NCBI GenBank assembly: GCA_942159475.1
Contig: OW804094.1
Location: 56,664,966-56,728,965, forward strand
DNA: 64,000 nucleotides
Origin: Sthenelais limicola
Lineage: Eukaryota > Annelida > Polychaeta > Phyllodocida > Sigalionidae
Direction: 5' to 3'
Position 1 is the stretch's first letter. Each line of letters opens with the position of its first letter. Position numbers and translations under genes: made by a program. Positions 37,191 through 47,900 of this stretch are shown here, piece after piece. The notes beneath the pieces are model-generated. The model was not told the origin of the DNA. It worked only from the letters and a program-made list of their open reading frames with translations, and did not search any database.

Positions 37191-37548
37191 GTCGCGCCAC
37201 GGTCCGACCCCACCCAGCACAAGAACCATTGAGGAAGTATCAGGGAGTGACAAGTTGATGGGTCCCCCTCCGGAATCGGGTTACTCTACAGACGTATTCA
37301 TCAAATCTCGCAACAGTGGCACCTCAACACTACCCCTTCACTCCCAGGGGGACGAGGGTTTAGAGACAGTAAGCATACGCGAATACAAAGGGAGAAATGG
37401 CTCCGAATTAGCTCATGTGCATGTACAAGGCGGTGGTGGCGGTGGAGGGGGGCAATATGGGCGGGCAGGTTACCCCATCCACCAATATCCAACAGGGACG
37501 TTAGGGAGGCCGGGGGCACATTTGTATGAAAGTCCTAAGTTTTCATGA
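37191..37548 (+). CDS. Receptor exon 7: cytoplasmic tail, to the first stop
   Basis: This exon encodes the end of codon 386 and residues 387-504, closing at a TGA (37546-37548). The tail is polar and low in complexity, with basic, Pro, Ser and Thr residues near the membrane, eight consecutive glycines (37429-37452) and several tyrosines (GYSTDV, EYKGRN, LYESP). No folded domain is recognised. The acceptor is ccggtag. The TGA is not the end of coding potential: the same frame stays open for another 238 codons. The stop context is tca-TGA-tgt. TGA here would arise from an Arg CGA codon by a C-to-T change at a CpG. Confidence 0.85.
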
Positions 37549-38265
37549 TGTTTGTCTGCCGGAACCCACATGAAAACAAAAAAAATGCAGAGCGACTGTG
37601 GGGCCGGCGAGACAGGACTGTTCAGCCCTAACCGCCTGGAAGCCATTGGTAATGCTCGGAAGCCACACACACTCTCAGACGCAGCCGCAACCACCGCCAC
37701 AAACACCACCACTACAACTACAACCACCACCGCAGACTCAACCGCCACCACCACCACCACCAGACCCTCCTCATCCGAAGCCATCTATGAAAATATTGAA
37801 AAGCCCCCGAATGAAATAAACAACCCAAGCGATAAATGCGCACCAGGGCCCTATCACGATTCTAATGACTGGAAAAACTTCTCTGGGAATCCATTGAAAG
37901 GAGCTGCAGATGGCCATTATTCAAATGATATTCTTCCCCGCAGGATTAGATCTCAAATTCATGACAGCTCCTCTGAGTCCATGAGCACTTGTTCTTTGGG
38001 CAATTTCTCTTTGGATAGAGTGGAGAACGTGTACCATGCTGAACCCCACAAAGGGGTTTGTCTCAAACGTAATAGCAGTAGATCACCAATTGCTACCGAA
38101 AGTCCGGATCGATACAGTGTTAATATTGACGCTTGGTCTGATCCCGGGGCCAACAATTTCGGCAGTGCCGACTCGAACCTATCAAGCGAAAGATTTGAAC
38201 AGCCGGACGGAGGTACATATGAGACCCTAAAAGAAAATATTTACCGGAATGTAACGATAGCCTGA
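37549..38265 (+). CDS. In-frame extension of the receptor tail beyond TGA (candidate readthrough)
   Basis: Directly after the TGA the frame continues for 238 codons to a second TGA (38263-38265). The encoded sequence looks like a real signalling tail. It has a Thr-rich tract (37690-37770), Ser-rich stretches, and tyrosines in SH2-type contexts: YENI (37786), YSND (37918), YETL (38218) and YRNV (38242). Three are pYxN, the class bound by Grb2-type SH2 domains. An open frame this long after a stop is very unlikely by chance. It could be a readthrough extension, the true C-terminus with a nonsense allele or base error at 37546, or a part joined by a small unseen intron. A separate gene is unlikely: it lacks its own signal peptide, and its first ATG (37570) follows immediately in the same frame. 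Confidence 0.65.
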   Translation, partial: CLSAGTHMKTKKMQSDCGAGETGLFSPNRLEAIGNARKPHTLSDAAATTATNTTTTTTTTTADSTATTTTTRPSSSEAIYENIEKPPNEINNPSDKCAPGPYHDSNDWKNFSGNPLKGAADGHYSNDILPRRIRSQIHDSSSESMSTCSLGNFSLDRVENVYHAEPHKGVCLKRNSSRSPIATESPDRYSVNIDAWSDPGANNFGSADSNLSSERFEQPDGGTYETLKENIYRNVTIA

Positions 38266-39109
38266 CTCTTTCGCTAACTCTCGCCGTCATATATGTATAT
38301 GTGAGAGGATAATACTCTGTGAATGGAAAGTGATACCGTGAAAGTATGAGGGACTTACATAATGCTTTATAAAGTCTGGGAGCAGTTTGGTGCATGGATT
38401 TACCTTTGTATATGTATATTGTCAATGGGTGCTATACCTTAATAGTCTGTACACACGTGTGGAGTACATATTCACCAAGTCCAGCTTTTGAAGGCATGCA
38501 AATATTGAATGGGCCTAACCCATTATACCACCCGTTCGGCCCTTTTCGAACGTTGTTATACACGGCCCAGGGAAATCTAGCCATTCTGAACTGAAAGCTC
38601 TCTAGTCAGGCCTTTCCTGCATTCACATGGGGACTGGTATTGACTGGTCTAACGTTTCCTGGGGCTGCTACACTATCTCAGCAAGCAATATATCCCAGCT
38701 TCAGGTCCCAGGCCTAGAAATCTTAAGCCTATCAGACCATGGGCATACATGAAACTGCAGAAGTGGTATAGCCATTTGATGAGGATTCTATATATATATA
38801 CATACCAAGTGGTGAAGCGAAGAAAAATCATCTTAAATAAGTTTCCCTGGAAGAAGTTCTACCTAACCAGCTATAGGAAAAATATGTATGTGTGTGTCAC
38901 GAAGTTATTTCGTCATTGGATGTGCCCTCCAAAACATGTGTGCGTAGACATTTCATGTATGTATCCCTTCTTTGATGATTATAACGATAAACTAAACCTC
39001 AGTCTGAAGCCATGTAAACCTCCTCATAACATAATATAGTATACACAATAATGGATGCCTATATTTTTGTTGATGTCCTTCATGCTATAGGATAGCACAT
39101 CAGACTTAA

Positions 39110-39385
39110 GTGTTTAAAGTGTGTGTTCGTCCGGATTTTAAAAAGAAATACTCCGTACGTACCTGGTCTCTCGAACAGTATCGATGGCTTCAAAATGGAG
39201 TTTGTAGGGAATCTGCAAATACAAATTCAAAGCCTTGTGATGTCAATGTATGGTACAGCTGTTTGGCAGATGTAAAATACAAACCTTTTGGACGGAGCTG
39301 CTTTTATAATGTAAAACAGTGTGCTCGCTCAGTCAGTGAGATGTGCTCTCGACCAGCGACATGCATCTGGCATAAATGTAAATAG
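39110..39385 (+). CDS. Unassigned Cys-rich ORF (possible exon)
   Basis: An open frame of 91 codons with nine cysteines and several tryptophans ends at a TAG (39383-39385). It starts directly after an in-frame TAA with GTG and has no ATG at the start, so it would need a splice acceptor; none is convincing. The Cys density resembles a small extracellular domain, but the spacing matches no family I can name. It lies 0.85 kb after the receptor and just before a polyadenylation signal, so it could be a decayed or alternative last exon, or chance in the 3' UTR. Confidence 0.15.
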   Translation: MFKVCVRPDFKKKYSVRTWSLEQYRWLQNGVCRESANTNSKPCDVNVWYSCLADVKYKPFGRSCFYNVKQCARSVSEMCSRPATCIWHKCK

Positions 39386-39505
39386 AACTTAAAAGGCTAG
39401 ATGTAAAGTATGCTCAGCCTGAAATGAGGACGATAATTCTTCAATGCGATGTTTCAAACAGTCTACAATGATCAAAATAATTTGTATAATACATTATATA
39501 TACCA

Positions 39506-39511
39506 AATAAA
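39506..39511 (+). terminator. Polyadenylation signal AATAAA
   Basis: Canonical hexamer 1.24 kb after the second stop codon. Another AATAAA at 37815-37820 lies inside the extension, 267 bases after the first TGA, and could end a shorter transcript. Confidence 0.4.
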
Positions 39512-39566
39512 TTTGTGACAGAATGAGTTTCTTAGTATTGTTTGTTGGGAAATAATCTTTAGATCT

Positions 39567-39580
39567 CCCCCCCCCCCCCC
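39567..39580. repeat. Homopolymer of 14 C
   Basis: Uninterrupted 14-base C run preceded by agatct. Its length equals that of the run at 30565-30578. Confidence 0.9.
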
Positions 39581-41348
39581 TTAGATATATCAATGTGAAA
39601 TTCTTCTTTTCTGCCTACCTCTAGTTTATTAGAATCTACAAACTCTTGGAGTGATATAAGGCAGGGTGATTCATCTACCTTATCTGATGCTATGTTGTGT
39701 CGTATCTACTTACATCGGATGAAAGCAGGCACAGTACCAGCTTGGTCTGACTTTTGTCAAGACTCGCACCAGGAGTTCCATTACGTCCTACCATGATTAA
39801 TATTGGAGGCAGTGGGCAAATTGCTATCGATACGCTAAGGCAATAGTATTCTGCCGTCGAGAAACGCCAGGAAAAGTCCGGCATTTGAAAACTAGGATTC
39901 TGGAATTCAATTAAGCTGAACTATACTGTTGATGCTGTTCAGTGTGTTTGACAAATTGTTATGGAAGTGGCGTTTATATCGGTCATTGCCTGAGTATATT
40001 GATGATGAATATGGGATATTTTCATTTCCTAAAATGTAACGTCAACTTATATCATTTTACATTATTATATTAGAGCAATGTCCTTTCACAATTATCTAAT
40101 AACGCCAAACAGTAAGATAGGAGAACGCATATAAAAGATGATATATTAAAAGCTCGACCCAGACAAGATTATATATGCTGTCAGGTATTTCGGCTATATG
40201 GACAATTCAATCCCATTATCCGATTGAATTTCTTGCAAAGAGAGATGTGCTGTAGGAAGGAGGCTCCAACCAGGCATTGCGTGTTTTAAATGACAGCAAA
40301 CCGGGTGGGGACACGTGCAGATAAACGTTGGGATTAATTTAATCGAGGGAGGAAGGAACCACCGAGGAATTGGACCGTGCTTAAATTTGTAAAAAGCCCT
40401 TGGGATATCAGGGTCAGGGGATCTGAACAAATAGCTTGATAGAGGTGAGCCCAGGCCAAAGGTGGATTCGGAAATTCTAACTAGGGAAGCCCAATGAAAA
40501 CATTTATATGCAGCAAAGGTCTCTGTCCGATATCGGAGACTAGGGCCTGTAAGGAAAGGCATTTCAGCAGCTCGTTAGGAAATAGATGTGAAATACAAGG
40601 TAGATTCAGAGTTCATTAGGAAGTGGTTCTTATTTTAGTTGTCACTGATTGATGCATGGTGTGAAATAAAAGCAATTTCTTGTTTCATAATGTAATATAA
40701 GCTCAGAGTGCAGGATCAGAGTACGAGGGATCGTTCACAAATGATGTCACGAACTCTTGACATTCAACTTGATTACGATTATCAAGAGTAGCTAGTGGGC
40801 AGGGTGTGCGGGTAGCCTGTTCAAAAGCATACATTAATTGATAAATTGGAAGCGGCACGAGCGATCATAATCAGAGCCAGGGGCATGGAGAAAGCACGAA
40901 CGTGTGATATGTGAGGGATGGTGAGTAATCATAGCATTTGAGGCCAGCCAGATATGACCATGTGTCACCCCTAGCTGACCGGTGGTCACGCCACCTGGCA
41001 CTGAGGTTATGGTCACCAATTGTTTGACCCTCCTTATGAGCCGACCCTCTATGACCTTCTCTAGCCCTCGGGCCCTCTTTGTCCTGACCCTTGCATGCCC
41101 TTTTTCGATCATAACATGAGAAGGCCATTTCGGACATTAGGGTCAAATTTCCAATCCGAGAAGGTCCTCAAATCTATTACCTCGTATGGGATGACCGGCA
41201 TGCCAATTTCTTGCCGACGCGTAGAGATGGCACCATCCGGAGAGCCCTACTAAAATATTCAACTGTCGATACTAGCGCAACCCAGAATCATTATCACGCA
41301 AGTTCTTCGCGCCGATCCCATTTCGATTATATTAATGAAAAAGCTTGG

Positions 41349-41366
41349 CATTTCATTTCATTTCAT
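41349..41366. repeat. Short (CATTT)n tandem
   Basis: Three and a half copies of catttcatttcatttcat in intergenic DNA. Confidence 0.8.
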
Positions 41367-44300
41367 ATTCGGATTAGATTAAGAAAAAAGTGATTGCACC
41401 CCAGAGGGGCATCCCAGCACAGAGACTGGGCGGCATGAACCGACGGGCACCTAATTCCCCCGACAGTCGTTTTCAAATCTCTGCCGTAGGATTTAATTCC
41501 GTTCTTTACATTTTAAAACTGATAATGCCAGCTCAGAAGGTGTGAGTCGGTATGAAAAACCATTAGTAGCTCCCATTACTCACCCCCCACCCGGGAAGGA
41601 AGGCAGCTTATTATAAGTTATCTCAATTTCAAATTATCTCCACTTGGATCTCAAAGAATTTATATGTGTGCAAGCCGCAGCCTGCTGGCGTGAAAGCTAG
41701 CTGTTGTTGCCGTCTCAATTCGCATACTACTCACAAGGGAGGCGCATGGCATTTTTTCCCCAGAAAGACAAATACTAAGTGGAAAACCGGGAGTGCGATG
41801 TCCAGCCAAGCCTTTAATGGGTAAAAAGGGGAGAGCTTTCTGGGGGCAGCTTTCATATTGTCAAGACAAAGAGAATGTTTGTGGTCAGTTCGCATTAGCT
41901 CTTTTACCATCGGGCAAGTAGATGAGATGGACTGGCCAGTGGACATGTCATGGTCAGCCGACTCCTCCCCTTTTACTCTCCTTGATATCTTGAGCCTAAT
42001 CACAGTTTTAAAGAGCTCATATCCGCGCGGCTGCATCCGTCTTCAAAGCGTGCAGGCATGGGAGGAGCACGACGCTTTCAGAGTATCAGCTTAATAGTGA
42101 GGCAGAAGAAGAATAATGACTCATTTCCTTTTCCTCGCCCCGACCACTCGCTGTCTCAAGTCTCGATGTGTTGCCTCCGTCCTTTCCCTGTAAAAAAATC
42201 AAGACCGAAGTTAATGCTCTCAGTCGCTGCAGCCACAACATTATTGAAGCAATAAATTGACATGCCTTTTCTGTCTTCCGTATCTTTATATGTCATCGAG
42301 TTTTATTTTGCTTCACAAAAAAGCTGGTTTATCTATAAGCAAACTGCATCAATGACGACTGGCTAGAAGAAACTATATAACGATTCCAAAGAGCTCAGTA
42401 TACCATTGTTGTGCACACAGCGTCTGCACCATCCTTTTCGTCGATGGCTTTGGCGGGTGGAATCCCAGTCCAATCAGCAGAATTCGAGCTGGCCAGTCTG
42501 CATCCCAGTATATATATAGTAGAGTATATGCTAATCTCTTTCATCCTCGGCCAGACCAATGGTAAAAAAGAAGCCAGTGGCTTCACCAATAGGCGATTGG
42601 TATCCAATACATACATTATGCCGTTTTACCCCTTGAGCAGCGGATCCAATTACCTAAAGGTTCCTCTAATCTACAACAAAATATAGACTGCAAATGTAAT
42701 GAACAAATGAACACAGTGACCCCGACGATCTCTAGAAAGCACCCATGACTCTACAAAGCAATTGCCCTCCTTTTAAAAAACAATTGTTTCATGTTCGCCT
42801 CGGTTAGAATAGTTAATCAATAGCTGTTGAATAAATCATTCACAAAACAGACTGGCTGAATAACAACATGGAACCGACCTTCTACATATATTCTGTGGTG
42901 CAGGATTTCACTGTATGCATCTCCAAGGGAGGAGATTATCGACAGCTTAGAGTATACAGGGCAAGGTTAGTATTATACACAACTTAAAAGACCGAGCTCT
43001 TACCAAAACCACACATCTAAACAGCTTCCCTCGTGAATTTAGTGGATTTACATTGCTACAGGCAAATGATACACTTTTTCTTCTTTGCTTTGCTATTCGT
43101 GAGACCGAATGTACATTGAAAGCATGCCCTATTCTTTATCGAAAAGGCAGATCGACATAATAGGATGCAGTTCAGAATAATTATTGCTATCAAAGTTGAA
43201 TGACGTTGATTTCCAGGTTCGAACACTATGATTCTCCATGATAGGTTAACATGCTAAAGGGAATTTACATATTAGATATACAAAGATATATTCATTTTGA
43301 ACATTTGTAAATATAATGCAAAAAGATTGGGATGATTTCCGAAACGGAAAGTCTCAATAACTGCAAGGCAAAAGGTTTGAGATTATCTCGGTTGTTTATG
43401 GGAGCTCGCATGCCCATTTGCTGGATATATGTATGTTGGTACACAGCAATGATCGATTGCAGTCTATCTTGACAGGTAGAGAGGTCAAGAAAGGATCAAT
43501 TATGGTTCTAGAATGTCTGAGGCATTCAATAAGGGTAAAGAGTAAGTTCAAAAATGTAATTTTGGGTCTGCGACATGTGCAGCAAAACGTAGTTGGAGGG
43601 AATCACCCCTATCAAATATTACACATGTGCACGCTTTTGGTCCTTAAGTAGAATGTACGTTTACATTAGGACCTGTCAGACACAGTTTTGATGAAATGGT
43701 CGAATATGCATCGTTCCCCATTTCCATGAAATATTGATCACTTGCTCGAACTTTGATGGATGACTGGTCTACAGAGACAAGCAAATTGACCGCCGGTGAT
43801 GTCTTACGAAATGTAGGACTAACGCGGAAGCCATAATGGCATGTATAGTATAAACCGACGCGTAATACCAGTTTTATGAATTCATGGCGATTGATATGGG
43901 AAAGGTTGATATGCACCAAATGACGCTACACGGCTAGCTAGAACCCTAAGAATGGCCATCAGATTTTATCAGTTGGCGAATCCCTCTGAGTCAGAGGGGA
44001 TAAAAAGTTGAGGTTTTAGTTGCTATCATAAGCCATGAATTGCAAGTAATCCCCTGATGCATACTCATCATCACTGACAGACCGATTGACCAAGGCATCT
44101 CCTATTTCACAAGGACGTCCCATTAAGAAGATGAAGCTAGTGCTCTTACGGTCTCGGCGATTTTCCAAAGGCACACTGCGCATATTGTGATTAATGCTTG
44201 GAAAATGGTAAATAGCTTGCTTTGGCCAGACGGGCGAGGACTTCTCGTGTCTCTAAACTTATACATCAGCGCTCCTGACGACAGCCATTGAGCAGTACCT

Positions 44301-44894
44301 TCAAACATCACCCGGTGTCGCAATATTGCTGGTTCCTGAGAGGTAGACCAACAGACAGGGGATGTGATCTTTGCCTTTTACTGGTCATGATTTATTATTC
44401 CGGTCTCCCACCATGATCGATCGTAGCTAAGCATGTGGACCTTGAGATACCAAGCTACGAGGCTAAGTATGAGAAGAAATGGTGTGGAGTTTAAGACCTG
44501 CATACAGTCCGAACTATGGCTTCTTATACATAACTACCACAGCTAGGTCTCCAACCTTGCCAATATTATAGCTTTATATCGAGTAGGGCACGGGGACATA
44601 AAGGAAGCGCCTTTTACTGGGTTGTATGCGAGTACCTGGGGATCAGGTCGCATTTCTAGAATAATTGATCTGCAGTGTTATCACCAGAAAGAGCAGCTCC
44701 TCTGTTGCTCCTCTGTCCGTAGAGGTTACACGAGGCTACTACAGTGGTGATGGGAGTAGTGGTCCGTGTTGCCTCGGTACAGGCCATGCCAGGTGCCCGT
44801 GGGTCTTGCCTCCAATGTTCCCTTTCCCTCACAAAGCTGTACATTACTACAATAAGAACCGAAACCTTCTCTCAACTCGCCCATCTCCACCGGC

Positions 44895-44917
44895 GCCCAT
44901 GCCCATGCCCATGCCCA
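44895..44917. repeat. Hexamer tandem (GCCCAT) x 3.8
   Basis: Head-to-tail gcccat units without mismatch. Several overlapping ORFs here owe their Pro/Met repeats to this tract. Confidence 0.9.
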
Positions 44918-47900
44918 CCAGAGAGCCGTACTTACATATCCACCCTCTGTCCAACCATCCATCAAACACAATCTTGGCGTCTGAAAACCGGAATACAAAT
45001 CCACACTGGTGGTCTCCCCTATAGTCCGAATTGTTCAACCCAGCATATCAAGCCAACTCTCATGGTTTTAGTCGCTGGGGAGAAAAAAATGAGCTGATCG
45101 ATGAGGAGTATACAAGAGCACCAGGTTGTCGTCAAGCCCTGGGCCTCTAGTTATCCCATTACTTGACTTGTAGCCCCCAACAGATTAATATCTTACAGCA
45201 GCAGAAGCAGGGCCTAATATTCATATTAAGCATATTCTCGATGAACCAAACTTGTACATAGGCAGGGTGCTGATTCACTCCGCTCTATTATCTATTCATA
45301 TGATGCAGACAAATCCTATAAATCTGGAGACTTGATTTTTCATTTTTCCGATTAGGAAAGAGAGATAGTTCTAAAAAAAAGGTCCGGTAAAAGGAGCGTG
45401 AGTTGCTTCATATGGTACTGTGTGGGGAGATCCTATGACATGCGCTTCATCATTCATCATATTTTTACGTGAACGTTTTTATCCATCAAGATAATCTAAC
45501 CGGATGCCCCCCTCCATGTAAAATTTGAATACAGGCCATATTTACCCATATCATGTGAGCAAGAGATGTTGGCTTTTGCTTGAATATGGCTAAAGTCAAT
45601 GGGATGTTTGATGACCGCTTTTATATGCACACCAAGCCTCACCACGAGTGTGAATGCCACGAGGAAAAAACAGGTTATTTCAAAAACGCATTTGCCGAAG
45701 AAAAAGGCAGAGGATTCCCATCATGGACAGATCAGCCTATGAATAATTCATCACTTGACACTATTTTCTTTTTGAATGATGGACTTTTTCATAATTTCCC
45801 GACCCAGGATTTGCATTTGACTATTTCATGATTGGGTGAGAAAGCATCCCTCCTCGTCCATTTTTGCGCCATACGAGTCCCCGGATGAGATTTGAAGGAT
45901 GTTGCAATGTGCCTTCTTTGTTTGATATTCAGCAGTCTGTGATGAAACTCATATATATGCCGAAATGGTCGTCCAGATAAGCTCTAGTCAGACGAATTAG
46001 TGTGCAAATTATGTTTGAATAAGTGCTGGGAATGGCAATGTCCTTTTTGAGAACAAGTTTTGCTCGGAGCCAAGCCATTCCAAGCTACAGAATTGCATTT
46101 GGCAGAGCCCCCGAAGGAAAATGCACTTCCCATAACAGGTTTTGAAATGTAAGTGTGGGTGGCTCACGCCGTTTCTGTTCCTGAGACAGATATATGGCAT
46201 AGACTTTCTTTATTCCTGTTAGTTAAAAATAAGGACGAACTGCCCTTTTTCAAAGGAAACCTTGATTGCGATGGAAGTACAACGTAGCATATGATCTTTG
46301 CCTATTACAACTTCCAATCGTGTACCCTTCCACAGTAATCTACATAGATGTCAAGAATATGGCTGAAGTCAATTCTAATCAAATCCATAAAGCTAATCGG
46401 ATATGAGATCTGGTTCTTTATGAACAAATGTAAGGCTTCCCCCGGGCATATTTAGACTTCTCCATCAAAAGGAAGCCGATGTAATGCCAGGCTAGGGAGT
46501 ATCATAGAATAACTATACGTGACTGCGTTGCGGAGTTTGGATGGATACTCAGATCTGATGATACGGAAGGCATCCTATCGGAAGCTGTAGAGCAGCCTTG
46601 TGTCTCAGTGCCTCTTTCAATGCTAGGGGTTTCTTCAAATGTGGGCTGATCGATGTTTATGTCAGAATGCTATGCCAGTGGGGAAACATATATGTGGAGG
46701 ATGAAAAACAATAGCAGTGGGTCGGGGCGTCAATCTGGTGTTGCAGATCGATCTCCACATGTCTTTTCACCCGTATGATAATGTGATTTAATTTTCGAAC
46801 TCAACAAACCAAGGAAATCCGAAGATCTACCCATACGTCCCAGTAGGCATAGAGATATAGTGCGATGCTATCATGGGTCCCATTCACATACTTTATAGTG
46901 ATACATTAAAGGCTATTTTGATATTGTGGCTATTTGGGAAATCAAGGAGCAAATGTGGATATTGTTTGCTTCTACAAGTAACACCGACCAACAGTGCAGA
47001 AGGATGTATATTGTTCCTTTCAATATTGTGAGATAATGGAATGAACAAATGCATCAACAAAGGGGCAAGCAAAGTAACCATTGTTTCAACCACAGATTTA
47101 CCATGCATTAGATGGGGAAACCACAGTCTATACTATAAAATAACATAAACTTTTAATGTTTCACCAGGACTAACAAACACTATGCTTCAATCCGATGCGG
47201 ATGGTACAGCATTGAATAAAGTGTGCTGATGTGTGGTCTCCTGAGAAACGACCCCCAGTCAGGAACACTGGCAACTCCTCCATTCCTCTTCACCCGTTCC
47301 ATCCTTCGAGGCGTCGTGGCTGTCTTTATCAATCACATATTCAAATTTCTTTTGACACCCCTACCCACTGCACAGAAGAGCAATGCTGCATGTAATACCT
47401 TCTATTTGTCCCACAACAAGAGAAAACCCTGAATATCATCCATAACAGAGATGCTCTAGATATACTCCATTCTGCCAAGCATCCGCCCACCTTCCCTTTC
47501 TCCACCCAGTTCTTTCATTGCTTAGGCTAATTTTGAAAAAAGCCCTAAGGATAATCCTGTGGCAACAGAAGTAGTGGTGAAAATGGTAACAGATGTATGA
47601 AGAATGAGATGATTCATGAATTACAGAACTCCATCTCAGGGTGCGTGCAATTCTAGCAATTTGTGACAGAACGACAGGACACCCGTCCGTTGTATCATTA
47701 TCCGAGAGAATCTAAGACATATACAGTCATACAATATTCACAAGCATGCCTTTATTACCAACAAGATAAATGCCCCCGCAAATATGGTCATCCAGTTGGT
47801 CGCAATACTCTCCAAGACAGAACACCTTCTTACATGTGGAGCCATCCTATAGTAGCGACAGGTCTGCCCGTAAGGTTTGCCTCTAAAAGCCACTTGAATC

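Larger units (their letters stand above)
8016..39511 (+). other. Gene span: SUEL lectin-CUB-sushi transmembrane receptor-like protein
   Basis: Seven coding exons at 8016-8145, 19305-19589, 23537-23938, 27322-27474, 32579-32632, 35035-35167 and 37191-37548 join into one open frame of 504 codons plus stop. Every border is a good GT donor or AG acceptor, and the phases (1,1,1,1,1,2) agree at all six junctions. Module layout by residue is: signal peptide about 1-33, SUEL lectin 44-138, CUB 139-272, sushi 273-323, stalk 324-341, transmembrane about 353-380, cytoplasmic tail 386-504. A further 238 in-frame codons follow the stop. The family's domains bind carbohydrates (SUEL) and proteins (CUB, sushi). 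A cell-surface recognition or adhesion receptor is inferred. I do not recognise a named orthologue. Confidence 0.85.
38266..39511 (+). other. Probable 3' untranslated region of the receptor gene
   Basis: About 1.2 kb between the second stop and the first good polyadenylation hexamer downstream of it. It also holds the Cys-rich ORF at 39110-39385. The transcript end is inferred. Confidence 0.4.

Noticed and set aside
37470..37784. 104-codon minus-strand ORF rich in Val
   Set aside because: It is the antisense shadow of the Thr-coding ACC/ACA repeats in the receptor tail extension.
44665..45097. Cluster of overlapping ORFs on both strands
   Set aside because: Openness in several frames is caused partly by the gcccat hexamer repeat and GC-rich sequence; none has domain content.
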